NCBI GenBank assembly: GCA_016841955.1
Contig: JAENYE010000005.1
Span: 106,544-170,543, forward strand
DNA length: 64,000 nt
Direction of reading: 5' to 3'
Source: Methanobacteriota archaeon
GTDB taxonomy: Archaea > Halobacteriota > Methanomicrobia > Methanomicrobiales > Methanoculleaceae
Below are positions 36,828 to 45,737 of the stretch, in pieces. Below the pieces are notes generated by a model. It was not told where the DNA came from, did not search any database, and was given only the letters and a program-made list of their open reading frames with translations. Position 1 is the stretch's first letter, and every line of letters begins with the position of its first letter. Position numbers and translations under genes: made by a program.

Positions 36828-39224
36828 TTACAAACTCCCCCTGTGTCCGGCCTTCCGTAGAGTGAACCGGAACGCCGCACCCTCCTCCGGGTGCCCCGCA
36901 ACCCGGTCCTCGGCCCAGATTCTCCCGCCGTAGCGCGCGGTGAGCATCCGGCAGATCGAGAGGCCGAGGCCCTGGCTCCCTCGCCTGCCGCCCTCCCGCT
37001 CGAACCGGAAGAAGATCGTCTCCTTCGCGTCGTCCGGGATACCGGAACCGGTGTCTGCAACGGTGACGACGACGGTCCTTTCATCGAGGTCCTCGACCGC
37101 CATCGTGACCTCGACACCCTGCCCCCCGTGCTTTGCGGCGTTGCCGATCAGGTTCGTGAAGACCTCGGGAAGGAGGTCGTCGGCGAGAACCTCCACGGAC
37201 AGCCCGTCGTAGTGAATGCAGAGGTCGGGAAAGTGGGCGATCTCTTCCCGGATCACGTCGTGGAGGTCAAGGGGCGCAAGTCCGGCCCGGCTCTCGTGGA
37301 TCTTCCGGATGGTGGCGACGTTTGCGGTGATCTCGATGCTCTTTTTGATCCCGGCCTTCAGTTTCCGGGCGTGCCGGGCCGGTTCCCCCTCGAGCTCGTC
37401 GATGAGGAGGTCGGCGTAGATGTTTGCGACGTTGTCCGCGTTCCGGATATCGTGGGTGAGAATATCGAGGTAGAGGTTCGCCTCCCGGTTTGCCACTTCA
37501 AGCCTCCGGTAGAGCATCCCCCGCATGATGCCGGCCCCGATCTCCCGGCCGACCGCTTCGAGGAGTGCGCGCTCGTCGTGGGAGAAGAATCCCCGGTCCC
37601 TGCTCCCGATGAGGAGCGTCCCGACGACGTCGGACTCGACGACGAGCGGGATGCAGGCGAGTGCGGCAAACCCGAGTTCCCGGAGGAGACGGGACCCGGA
37701 GGTGTTCGGGCCCCGGTCCTGTTCAAGGTAGCAGGGAAGGCCGGTGGCGAGGTTTTCGGCGAACGACACTCCCAGGATCCTCACCGCCAGTTCCAGGCAC
37801 GCATCCGGCATGTTCCGCCGGCACCGGGGAGCGGCCTCGCCCCGCCCGGCATCGAGGCGGTAGATAGCGCCGCCGTCGTAATCGAGAAGGTCGAGCGTCT
37901 GATTGAGCGCCGTCTCCAGCAGTTCATCCGGTGTCCGGGCCGATGCGGATGTGGCGATGATCCTGTTCAACAGCAGGAGGTGGCGGTTTCTTGCCTGCAG
38001 TTGCTCCTCCGCCTGCTTCCGGTGGGCGACGTCCCGCATAACGACCTGGACCGCGGGCCGTCCCTCAAAATACGTCCGTGTGCCCCTCCCCTCGATGGGG
38101 ACCGTCTTCCCGTCGAGCCTGATTACCAGCAGTTCGACGAGCGGCGTCTCCTCCCCCTGCAGGTCCCGCGCGGTGAAGACCTCGATGGTATCCCGGGCTT
38201 CGGGGTGGACAATATCAAGGATAGCCTGCCCGAGGATCTCCTCCGGGCTTGAAGCGCCGAGCAGCCTCGTGCCGGCGGGGTTGATGAATATAATCTTCCC
38301 GTCGCGGTGGATCAGGGTCGCCTCGGCGGAGAGTTCGACGAGCGATCGGTACTTCTCCTCGCTCTCCCGGAGCTGCGCCTCCATCCTTTTCAAGGGCGTG
38401 ATGTCCTGGACCCCGGCAAAAAATCCCCGGCAGGTGCCGTCGGCGTCGACGACCGGGGTGGTCGCCATCAACGTATGGACGCGAGCACCGTCTTTACGGA
38501 TCAGATCGATCTCAAAGACCTCGCGCGTGTTCCGGCCCAGGTTCTGCAGATACTCTCCAAGGTATCCGGCACCCTCCTCACCGACGAACGCAGAGACCGG
38601 CGATCCGATGATCTCAGCGGCCGGGTAGCCGACGATATCGGCCATTCTCTGGTTGGCAAAGACCGCAACGCCATTTCTGTCGATCAGCCCGATACCCTCG
38701 TTGAGATTCTCGACGAGGAACCGGTACCTGTCCTCGCTCTCCCGCAGGATCTCCTCCATCCGCCTCTGTTGGGGGGTATCCACGGGCCTCCCGTGACCGT
38801 TGCCCGGAAGGATCGAGGCCTCACACTGGATCCCGGAGGATTCGGGAGAAAGGCGGATGACCTGCATACCCCGGAAGGGTCCCTCGGCAACGACCCTGCA
38901 CGAGCAGCGGATCCGCTTCTCCTCACCACCGGGCGATCGCAACGTGCACAGGACGTCGGCAGCCCGGGAACGGCCGGAGAGGGACGCCAGGACCGCCGCC
39001 CTGCACGAATCCTCGCATATCCGGGGCACCAGGTTACGGCGGACAAAAAGATCTGCATCTGTTCTACAGAGCGCGTCCCGGTCGATGCCGAGGAGGTGCC
39101 GGAGATGCCTGTTGACGCAGGCTATCCGGTTATCGGGACCGACGACGAGCAGACCCTCATCGAGCGCGTCAAGGATAGCGGAGAGCGCGGGGATATCATC
39201 GTATGCGGGCTTGCGTACGTGCAT
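36828..39224 (-). CDS. Soluble histidine kinase with PAS-PAS-PAS-GAF sensor
   Basis: 798 residues. A first divergent PAS (10-130) contains several cysteines, for example DSCRAAV and IRCSCRV. PAS2 (150-275) and PAS3 (285-400) are standard, followed by a GAF domain (about 410-560). The kinase core has the H-box YLDILTHDIRNADNVANIYA, the N-box NLIGNAAKHGG, DTGSGIPDDAKETIF and SQGLGLSICRMLTARYGGRI. This H-box type (THDIRN) differs from the RHDILNQ type of the two other kinases in the window. No response regulator adjoins; the signal is unknown. Confidence 0.92.
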   Translation of the reverse strand: MHVRKPAYDDIPALSAILDALDEGLLVVGPDNRIACVNRHLRHLLGIDRDALCRTDADLFVRRNLVPRICEDSCRAAVLASLSGRSRAADVLCTLRSPGGEEKRIRCSCRVVAEGPFRGMQVIRLSPESSGIQCEASILPGNGHGRPVDTPQQRRMEEILRESEDRYRFLVENLNEGIGLIDRNGVAVFANQRMADIVGYPAAEIIGSPVSAFVGEEGAGYLGEYLQNLGRNTREVFEIDLIRKDGARVHTLMATTPVVDADGTCRGFFAGVQDITPLKRMEAQLRESEEKYRSLVELSAEATLIHRDGKIIFINPAGTRLLGASSPEEILGQAILDIVHPEARDTIEVFTARDLQGEETPLVELLVIRLDGKTVPIEGRGTRTYFEGRPAVQVVMRDVAHRKQAEEQLQARNRHLLLLNRIIATSASARTPDELLETALNQTLDLLDYDGGAIYRLDAGRGEAAPRCRRNMPDACLELAVRILGVSFAENLATGLPCYLEQDRGPNTSGSRLLRELGFAALACIPLVVESDVVGTLLIGSRDRGFFSHDERALLEAVGREIGAGIMRGMLYRRLEVANREANLYLDILTHDIRNADNVANIYADLLIDELEGEPARHARKLKAGIKKSIEITANVATIRKIHESRAGLAPLDLHDVIREEIAHFPDLCIHYDGLSVEVLADDLLPEVFTNLIGNAAKHGGQGVEVTMAVEDLDERTVVVTVADTGSGIPDDAKETIFFRFEREGGRRGSQGLGLSICRMLTARYGGRIWAEDRVAGHPEEGAAFRFTLRKAGHRGSL

Positions 39225-39390
39225 TGGCCGGGACCACCTCCTTTACTCTCAGGGAATTTTTATGCCCGTCATAGATAAAATGTTCCCACGGGATTCAAAC
39301 GGATCCGGGCGGCATTCAGAGGAATTTAAGGAGATTCATCACTCCTGTGGGCAAGTATACCTGACTACGAGCAGTATGCTGTTCTCCCGG

Positions 39391-39400
39391 GTTTATAAAT
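39391..39400 (+). promoter_or_regulatory. TATA box before a small frameshifted gene
   Basis: GTTTATAAAT lies about 26-35 bases before the GTG at 39426, with GGGAG (39414-39418) as a ribosome binding site between them. This is a complete archaeal start region. Confidence 0.45.
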
Positions 39401-39425
39401 CTGTTCATTTCCCCCGGGAGCATCC

Positions 39426-39579
39426 GTGATCTCCCCGCCTATGGATACACGAATCACCGCTCCAGCGGCAGGGCAAGACCGTCGTCTTCCCGCTCGAGGA
39501 CGACCGGCTCACCGGTGCGGTGCTGATGAGCGCAAGCACCGTGATCGTCGCAATCAACGCCCGGGTGCTCCGGGTATAG
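39426..39579 (+). pseudogene. Small gene of about 50 codons with a frameshift
   Basis: A good TATA box and ribosome binding site lead to GTG 39426, but in that frame the sequence soon becomes unlikely. In the +1 frame it reads HESPLQRQGKTVVFPLEDDR then LTGAVLMSASTVIVAINARV to a TAG at 39577-39579, which looks like real protein. Removing one C from the CCCC run at 39432-39435 joins start and body. Either a true pseudogene or an assembly base error. No family recognised. The rest of 39225-39680 shows nothing else. Confidence 0.4.
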
Positions 39580-39680
39580 GGACGGGACCTGCACCACCGC
39601 ACGGGTGATTGATTGAACCGGGAAGCTCAATGCGGTCAAATAGGGGAGCAGATTCAGTAGTTATCGGAGGTAAGTTACTC

Positions 39681-40535
39681 ATGAAACGAGATGCTACGAT
39701 CCGAATTTTCTCCCTGCTGATCGCCCTTGCCGTGGTGGCTCCTGCCGTGCAGGCCGCCCTTGTCGTCGATGCAGGGAGCGACCGCACCGTGCTCGCCGGA
39801 GAACCGGTCACCATCCTCGCTACCTGCAACAACACGGACGTCTTCGATGCGATGAACCTCTCCGCTTCCATCGACTGGAGCACAGGAACGACGGAGGCTG
39901 AGATCATGCAGGACGACGAGCACAACGGCACCATACAGGCTGCCCACACCTATCTCGCCGCCGGCACCTACGCCGTCACGGTAAAGGTCGTGAACAACGC
40001 CACGGGCGCCGTCGCCTGCGATACCCTGAACGTGACCGCGAACCCGCAGCCGGCAGAGGTAAAGGTCGTCCCGAAGACCCTGAACCAGAAGAGCAACGGC
40101 ATCATGACCGTCTTCGTCAGCCTTGCGGAATGGCTCGGGTTTGCCGACGCCGACCGCACGAACGTGACGGTATCGGACCCCACGGAGTTCAGCGTCGGGA
40201 ACGCAACGCCGGAGAAGGTCAACTTCTGCATGAAGGACGGCGGCACGCTCATCCTGAAGTACCGGCGGCAGGACCTCGATCTCGCCGCCGGTGACGGCAA
40301 CCTGACCGTGACCGGCAGCGCCGTGACGGAGGAGGGGAACGTCTCGGTGGCCGGCACCGGTGCCGTATCCGTGATCAGCCCGGGCAACGGCAAAAAGGGG
40401 GAGAACGGCAACGATGACGGGTATGCCTGGACCGCGAAGGTGAAGGAGAACACGAAAGAGAAGGTGAAGAACCAGAAAGAGTTCCGCGAAGAGCAGCAGA
40501 AATCCAACGGGAAAGCAAAAGGACAGGCGTCGTAA
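39681..40535 (+). CDS. Exported PKD-like domain protein with charged C-terminus
   Basis: 284 residues. A signal peptide (IRIFSLLIALAVVAPAVQA) is followed by a PKD-like fold with AGSDRTVLAGEPVTILATC and AHTYLAAGTYAVTVKVVNNA. A second beta-rich part spans about 130-235, and the tail is highly charged (GKKGENGNDDGY, KENTKEKVKNQKEFREEQQK) with no membrane anchor or S-layer motif. Probably secreted or bound to the cell surface; function unknown. ATG 39681 has GGAGG 12 bases upstream. Confidence 0.78.
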   Translation: MKRDATIRIFSLLIALAVVAPAVQAALVVDAGSDRTVLAGEPVTILATCNNTDVFDAMNLSASIDWSTGTTEAEIMQDDEHNGTIQAAHTYLAAGTYAVTVKVVNNATGAVACDTLNVTANPQPAEVKVVPKTLNQKSNGIMTVFVSLAEWLGFADADRTNVTVSDPTEFSVGNATPEKVNFCMKDGGTLILKYRRQDLDLAAGDGNLTVTGSAVTEEGNVSVAGTGAVSVISPGNGKKGENGNDDGYAWTAKVKENTKEKVKNQKEFREEQQKSNGKAKGQAS

Positions 40536-40643
40536 CGGCGCATCCTCCTTCCTCCTGTTTTATAAGACCTCTGCCCGGTGCTGTTCCGGGCAACGCCCTA
40601 CCGGTACACGGCAATCCTCTTATCCGTTCCGGGGTCGACCAGT

Positions 40644-41012
40644 ATGCACATGGGACAGTACGCCAGCGGCGACGTCGTACTGGCCTCCGTGCGTGTCGGG
40701 GGCATCGGCGGACGGAAGGTGCGGCCGGTGGTGGTCGTTATCGCAGGGGAGAACGGTGACCTCCTTACCTGTCCGGTATCAAGCAGCCCGTCCACCGACG
40801 GGGCCTCGGTCCCGCTCTCACTCGACGACTTTGCCCGCGGCGGGCTCGATCTCTTCACCGAGAGCTATGCCCTGACCGAGTATGCCGCCACCATCCGGAC
40901 GGCAGACGTCGTCGGGAAGAAAGGCTCTCTTCTGCCGGAGACGCTCGCCGCCATCCGGGAGGGCATGCCGGTGGCGCACCGCCCTCACGAAAAGAGGTCA
41001 CGTCGCCGGTAG
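40644..41012 (+). CDS. PemK/MazF-like toxin-fold protein without a visible antitoxin
   Basis: 122 residues. GQYASGDVVLASVRVGGIGG and KVRPVVVVIAGENGDLLTCP fit the PemK/MazF beta-barrel opening (GDVVLVxxxx...RPxxVV), and PLSLDDFARGGLDLFTESYA fits the later strands. Such proteins are sequence-specific mRNA endonucleases in toxin-antitoxin pairs. No small antitoxin frame was found upstream in the 100 bases between it and the PKD protein, so its role may differ. ATG 40644 or 40650 can be the start. It converges on the sensor gene at 41019 with only 6 bases between stops. Confidence 0.7.
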   Translation: MHMGQYASGDVVLASVRVGGIGGRKVRPVVVVIAGENGDLLTCPVSSSPSTDGASVPLSLDDFARGGLDLFTESYALTEYAATIRTADVVGKKGSLLPETLAAIREGMPVAHRPHEKRSRRR

Positions 41013-41018
41013 TGATCT

Positions 41019-42761
41019 TCAGAGTTCGTACCGCTTCAGGAACTCCCGGATCTTCCGGGACTCAATCCATTCCCGGTCCAGTTGGTTGATCTGCATATTG
41101 ATCCTCCGGACCTGCTCCCGGAGTTTCTCCGCGGTCACCTCGTCGTCGAGCAGGTCCGCAACTCCCATGACCACCTGGAGCGGGTGGCGGACGTGGTCGG
41201 CAAGGACGGCAAACTGTGCTATGTTTCGCTCGGTCATATCGAAGGCCTGTTCCCGGAGCCGCTCGTACAGGATCCGCTCGGAGATGTCCCTGCCGATGGC
41301 CTGGAACCCCACGATCGCCCTTTTCTCGACGATCGGCGACTCGTTCAGTTCCAGTATGGCAGTCTCCCCGTCCTTCCGCCTGACCTCGATCTGGAGCCTT
41401 TCGACCTGCTCGCCCCGGAGCACCTTCCGGCGCCCCTTCTCCCAGGCAGGAAGACTTGATAGGAGGATGTAATCCTCCCATTCCGTTCCTACCATCTCCT
41501 CGGGAGAGTATCCGAGTATTCGCTCCATCGCCGGCGAGACGTAGTTCAGCCCGTCGGCAAGATACGACGTAACGATAAGGTCGAAACTCCGCTGGGCAAT
41601 CCCCCGGAACTTCTCCTCGCTCTCCTCGAGCGCCTCTTCTACCTGCAGCCGTTCAATGATCCGGCCGAGCCGCTTCGTGACGGAATCGAGCAGCATCTGC
41701 TCTTCCGGCAGGAACGGCCCTTCGACCGCCTCCGGGATCTCCGCGAGGTACCGGACCTCAACCACGCCAACCTGTACGCCACGAACGACGATTGGACTGC
41801 TCTGCTTCCAGGGGGTCTCCCCCGGGTCGCCCCGGTAGTAGTCCCGGCCGTCGACGGTGATTCGTATCGCGGTATCGTCCGGATACTGCCAGCCCGAGGG
41901 GAGTGTATCGGCAACCGCCTGCAGGAGCCCGTCAAGCGTTGCCTCCGGCGCCTCGACGAGGTGCGCGATGGTGTACAGGCACTCGAGTTCGTCCATTCGT
42001 TTCTTCAGTTCGTGCGTCTTCTCCCTGAGCGCCTCCTCAGCCCGGTTCCGTTCGGTCACATCGAAGGCTGTTCCGGTAACGCCCGCAATCCTGCCCTCCG
42101 CGTCCCGAAGCGGCTTTAATGTCAGGTCCCGGACGCGAAGATCGCCTGCGACGGCGAACGTCACCGGCGCCCGCACGGTCTCTCCCGTCTCAAGAACCCG
42201 GCGCTTGAGCGCCGTGAGGGACAAGGCGCTGTCGGGAAAGACATCCTCGTCGCACATGCCGATGATGGACGCATCCGTAGACCCCAGCTGCTGGTTGTAC
42301 GACCAGGTGTAGCGGAGATCCGCATCCTGCGCAAAGACGACCACCGGCGACTGGTCGAGTGCGGTCCTGAAACGGTGCGCGTTCAGATCTGCGGTGGCAT
42401 CCCGGATCTGGATGAGCCGCTGCCCGGCAAAGACCGGTTTGCCCGTGATCGAGAGCCAGCGCCGGGCGCCGTCGGGTGTCCGGGCACGGTAGAGGAGGGC
42501 GGGAAGATCTGCGCCGTTCTCCAGAGCCTGCCGGAGCAGCCGTGCAGTGGCTTCGTCTTCGAGGGTCGGCGAAAGGTACGTGCCGAAGAGAGTACGCACG
42601 TCCATCCCGATGGCGTCTTCCTGCCGTATGGCAAGAGTCCGTGCGAGAGCCGGGTTGTACCAGCTGACCTTCCGGTCGTCGCTCACCACAAGAAGGCCGT
42701 CCTCGAGAGCATCGAACACCGCAGGGTCGCGGGGTGCCCGGTCCTGGTGCGAGTCTGTCAT
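41019..42761 (-). CDS. PAS sensor protein without an ATPase domain (paralogue of the 30 kb protein)
   Basis: 580 residues, soluble. PAS domains at about 10-125 and 130-245, then a coiled helix (REKTHELKKRMDELECLYTI) leading into the same 130-residue module seen twice in the 30 kb protein (PSGWQYPDDTAIRITVDGRD ... RLGRIIERL), then a PAS (about 380-490). The end, RNIAQFAVLADHVRHPLQVV, EKLREQVRRINMQINQLDRE and ESRKIREFLKRYEL, is nearly the same as that of the 30 kb protein and again no ATP-binding domain follows. The shared ending suggests a common partner. Confidence 0.85.
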   Translation of the reverse strand: MTDSHQDRAPRDPAVFDALEDGLLVVSDDRKVSWYNPALARTLAIRQEDAIGMDVRTLFGTYLSPTLEDEATARLLRQALENGADLPALLYRARTPDGARRWLSITGKPVFAGQRLIQIRDATADLNAHRFRTALDQSPVVVFAQDADLRYTWSYNQQLGSTDASIIGMCDEDVFPDSALSLTALKRRVLETGETVRAPVTFAVAGDLRVRDLTLKPLRDAEGRIAGVTGTAFDVTERNRAEEALREKTHELKKRMDELECLYTIAHLVEAPEATLDGLLQAVADTLPSGWQYPDDTAIRITVDGRDYYRGDPGETPWKQSSPIVVRGVQVGVVEVRYLAEIPEAVEGPFLPEEQMLLDSVTKRLGRIIERLQVEEALEESEEKFRGIAQRSFDLIVTSYLADGLNYVSPAMERILGYSPEEMVGTEWEDYILLSSLPAWEKGRRKVLRGEQVERLQIEVRRKDGETAILELNESPIVEKRAIVGFQAIGRDISERILYERLREQAFDMTERNIAQFAVLADHVRHPLQVVMGVADLLDDEVTAEKLREQVRRINMQINQLDREWIESRKIREFLKRYEL

Positions 42762-43151
42762 TTCCCACCGACGCTGGAATGCAGTCGCTGTAGTCGTTGT
42801 GCTCCGGGGACATTAAAAAGATTGCTATCCGGTTGTGGGGCAAAAATCAGGTTTCCTCGATCTCCAGGGGATTTCGGCGGCACTCCCGGCCTCCTGAAGG
42901 GCCTGGTCGTGTTACAGCGCGCCGGGCAAGAAACCCGGTGGGGAGGTGGCTGCAGGTCGGGAACCACCCCCACCGGGAGCATGGAGGTTACCGGGTTCTA
43001 TCACCGGGACCCGGCCACGGCCCCGGAGAAAGGATCCGGAAAGTTCGACGGTTTCTTCAGCCGGCTATGGAGCAAAGGCCGGATCCCGGCCGGGAGACCT
43101 GTGCGGCTTCCCCCAACACATAAATATCATCGGCGAGCCGTAGGGGGTTCT
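42762..43151. other. Divergent promoter spacer
   Basis: Separates the PAS sensor gene (minus) from the nitroreductase gene (plus). An open frame runs through it into the nitroreductase but its residues are not conserved-looking and the nitroreductase clearly begins at 43152. The T/A-richer piece near 42815-42835 may be the promoter of the sensor gene. Nothing else was seen. Confidence 0.4.
43119..43128 (+). promoter_or_regulatory. TATA box of the nitroreductase gene
   Basis: CATAAATATC lies 24-33 bases before the ATG at 43152, so the transcript would have almost no leader. Confidence 0.5.
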
Positions 43152-43739
43152 ATGGTGACGGATACAGAGGCCATCGGGATCTTCTCCGTGATCCGGGAGC
43201 GCCGGAGCGTCAGGAATTATACAGACCGTGAGGTCCCGGACGAGGCCTTGAGAGCGATCATCGCTGCGGGCATCCAGGCCCCGACCGCTCTCGGGCTTCA
43301 GCCCTGGCAGTTCGTGGTCACGAGAGACAGGGACCTGATGCGGCGGGCGTCCGACTACTGCAAACCGATCCTGGCGGAGAAGATCGGAGAGGAATCCCGC
43401 CCGGGGACGGAAGAGTTCCTCACGGCGCTCAAGGATCCGGGGTTCAGCATCTTCTATAACGCCCCGGTGCTGGTCCTGGTCCTCGGCGCCCGGGAAGCCT
43501 TGTCAAGCGTCCTCGACTGCACGCTCTGTGCGGAGAATATGATGCTTGCCGCCTGGGCGCTCGGCATCGGCAGTTGCTGGATCGGATCCGCGACCCTCAT
43601 TGAGCAGAACCCCGAGATCCTTGCGGCGCTGAAGGTCCCCGACGATCACCAGATTGTGGCGCCGCTGATCTTCGGCTATCCCGCCCTCCTGTCACCAAAA
43701 CCGGCACGGCGGGAGCCCCGGATCACATGGGTTCTCTGA
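43152..43739 (+). CDS. Nitroreductase-family FMN protein
   Basis: 195 residues. IFSVIRERRSVRNYTDREVP is the family start with the FMN-phosphate-binding arginines; APTALGLQPWQFVVTRDRDL and NMMLAAWALGIGSCWIGS complete the FMN pocket. Members reduce nitroaromatics, quinones or flavins with NAD(P)H or, in methanogens, possibly reduced F420; the substrate cannot be told. It starts right after a TATA box and ends 54 bases before the converging HtrA gene. Confidence 0.88.
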   Translation: MVTDTEAIGIFSVIRERRSVRNYTDREVPDEALRAIIAAGIQAPTALGLQPWQFVVTRDRDLMRRASDYCKPILAEKIGEESRPGTEEFLTALKDPGFSIFYNAPVLVLVLGAREALSSVLDCTLCAENMMLAAWALGIGSCWIGSATLIEQNPEILAALKVPDDHQIVAPLIFGYPALLSPKPARREPRITWVL

Positions 43740-43793
43740 CACTCCGGACTGGCTAAGGCCCGGGAGAGACGGGCGAGCCGTTCCATCCCTCGC

Positions 43794-44849
43794 TCACCCG
43801 GTTGCGGAACACGCGACCGCTTCCACCGGGATGATCGGGAGCGCGATCCGACGCTGTTCCCGAACAAGCGTCAGGGTTGCCGGTTCCGCGATGGGCCAGG
43901 TGGCGAGGAACCGGTGCAGGTCGTCAACGCACGTCACGCAGGTATCGTTGATCGCGACGATCAGGTCTCCCGGCCGGAGTCCTGCCCGACCGGCGGGGCT
44001 TGCCCTGTTCACCGAGACGACCTCGACCGCCTGATTCGCGGTAAGCCCGAGCGCCAGGACGAGCGGCTGCTCCAGCGGCCGTGACTGGCCGGCAATACCG
44101 AGGTAGCCGCGCCGCACCCTGCCGTCGGCGACCAGCTGCGGCAGGACCCAGGCGGCGGTGTTGGACGGGATCGAGAAGCAGATGCCCTGGGCCATCGGGA
44201 TGATGGCCGTGTTGATCCCGATGACCCGGCCGCGCGAGTCCACCAGCGGACCGCCGGAGTTGCCGGGGTTCAGGGGAGCGGTGTGCTGGATGATGTTCTC
44301 GATCAGGCGGCCGTCCCGGCTCCGGAGCGCCCGCCCGAGGGCGCTCAGGACTCCCGTCGAGACGGTCGAGTCAAAGCCGAGCGGGTTGCCGATGGCTATC
44401 GCGAGCTGGCCGACCGAGAGCGCTCCGGAGTCGCCGAACGACGCGTAGGGGAGGCCCCCGGTGTCGGCACGGAGCACGGCAAGATCGGTCGCCGGGTCGG
44501 CACCGGCCAGGCGTGCAGGAAGAGCGGTCCCGTCTGCCGTACGGACCTCGAGCCTCCCGGCTCCCTGCACCACATGATTGTTGGTCAGGATGTAGCCTTC
44601 CGGTGCCACGATCACGCCTGAGCCAGCTCCCATCTGCTCGCCGCGCCGGCCCTGGAGGTTCTTCCCCGCGACCACGCTCACGACCGCGGGCCCCACGGAC
44701 TCAACGACCCGGACAACGGCCCGGGAGTAGGCGTCGAGGAGGTCGGCATCGGACTCTCCGGTACCGGGGGATACACCGTGCCCAACGGGGGCGGATACCG
44801 GGGGAGAGTTGCCAACCTGTCGGAAGAGTTTGTGCCCTATTTTATCCAT
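43794..44849 (-). CDS. HtrA/DegP-like serine protease with one PDZ domain
   Basis: 351 residues. A trypsin-fold domain carries the full triad: H92 in TNNHVV, D122 in ATDLAVL and S198 in GNSGGPL. One PDZ domain follows (about 245-335, SPAGRAGLRPGDLIVAINDT). The N-terminus (MDKIGHKLFRQVGNSPPVSA) has neither a signal peptide nor a membrane helix, so the protein appears cytoplasmic, unlike most HtrA proteins, which act outside the membrane. Role: probably protein quality control. The ATG at 44849 lies in an AT-rich promoter region. Confidence 0.9.
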   Translation of the reverse strand: MDKIGHKLFRQVGNSPPVSAPVGHGVSPGTGESDADLLDAYSRAVVRVVESVGPAVVSVVAGKNLQGRRGEQMGAGSGVIVAPEGYILTNNHVVQGAGRLEVRTADGTALPARLAGADPATDLAVLRADTGGLPYASFGDSGALSVGQLAIAIGNPLGFDSTVSTGVLSALGRALRSRDGRLIENIIQHTAPLNPGNSGGPLVDSRGRVIGINTAIIPMAQGICFSIPSNTAAWVLPQLVADGRVRRGYLGIAGQSRPLEQPLVLALGLTANQAVEVVSVNRASPAGRAGLRPGDLIVAINDTCVTCVDDLHRFLATWPIAEPATLTLVREQRRIALPIIPVEAVACSATG

Positions 44850-44885
44850 TATAAATTATAATTTTGTAATCAATAGTAATGTACT
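44848..44885. promoter_or_regulatory. AT-rich divergent promoter region
   Basis: ATAAATTATAATTTTGTAAT and following A/T bases lie directly upstream of the HtrA gene (minus strand TATA-like ATTATAATTTAT). The other side leads to the hydrolase gene 140 bases away. Confidence 0.4.
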
Positions 44886-45024
44886 TTCCGCACAGGGTTA
44901 TGGAGTAACGTTCTCCACGGCGCACGAGATCGCTCCTCCCCCGGGCGCCCAAGAACGCCCGCCCCATAGGCCGCACCGGGTCCCTGCCGCAAAGGACAAA
45001 TAGCCACAATCTCTATTGCCCTCC

Positions 45025-45729
45025 ATGCTCGGAACGGCTGCAGTTGAAGTGGATGTGGGTGCAACGAGGGTCGAGGTGCGCCCCACGAATGTCAGGCGGG
45101 TGCCACAGGCCGGTGAGGCCTACGACGTCGTGGAGATCGAGACCGACCGGGGGACGACCACCTGCCGCTACTACGAGGCTCGGGGAGCCAGAAGCGGTGT
45201 CGTTATGGTGGGCGGGACCGGGGGCGGGTTTGATACCCCCGCACAGGGACTCTACCCACGGCTGGCAAAAGATCTCCGGAACGACAGGATCGGCACGCTC
45301 CGGGTGCAGTACCGGCACCCGACCGATCTCGTGGAATCGACTGTCGACACGGCCCTCGGCACGCGCTACCTTGAAAGCCAGGGGGTCTCGGCCGTCGGGC
45401 TGGTCGGGCACTCGTTCGGGGGAGCGGTGGTGATCCAGGCGGCGGCGAACGACCCGGCGGTCAGGGCCGTCGTCACCATCTCCACCCAGGCAGCCGGGAC
45501 CGAACCGGTCGCTGGCCTCGCCGGCCGTGCGGCAACCCTCCTGATTCACGGGGACGCCGATCCGGTCCTCTCTCATCGCTCATCAGAGGAGGTCTACCGG
45601 CATGCCCGGGAACCCAAGCGGCTGGTCGTCTACGAAGGAGCGGGCCACACCCTCGATGAGGCGGCGGAGAGCCTCTACGTCGAGGTGAAGGCGTGGCTCC
45701 TCAAACACCTCCCGGGTACGCTCGTCTGA
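45025..45729 (+). CDS. Alpha/beta hydrolase (dienelactone hydrolase-like)
   Basis: 234 residues with the nucleophile elbow GLVGHSFGG (S130), an acid candidate in LLIHGDADPV (D177 or D179) and H208 in YEGAGHTLDEA. The oxyanion region is MVGGTGGGFDTPA. The layout suits small esterases or dienelactone-hydrolase-like enzymes acting in the cytoplasm; substrate unknown. ATG 45025 is preferred over TTG 45016. It converges on the glycerophosphodiesterase gene with 8 bases between stops. Confidence 0.85.
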   Translation: MLGTAAVEVDVGATRVEVRPTNVRRVPQAGEAYDVVEIETDRGTTTCRYYEARGARSGVVMVGGTGGGFDTPAQGLYPRLAKDLRNDRIGTLRVQYRHPTDLVESTVDTALGTRYLESQGVSAVGLVGHSFGGAVVIQAAANDPAVRAVVTISTQAAGTEPVAGLAGRAATLLIHGDADPVLSHRSSEEVYRHAREPKRLVVYEGAGHTLDEAAESLYVEVKAWLLKHLPGTLV

Positions 45730-45737
45730 TAGGTCCG

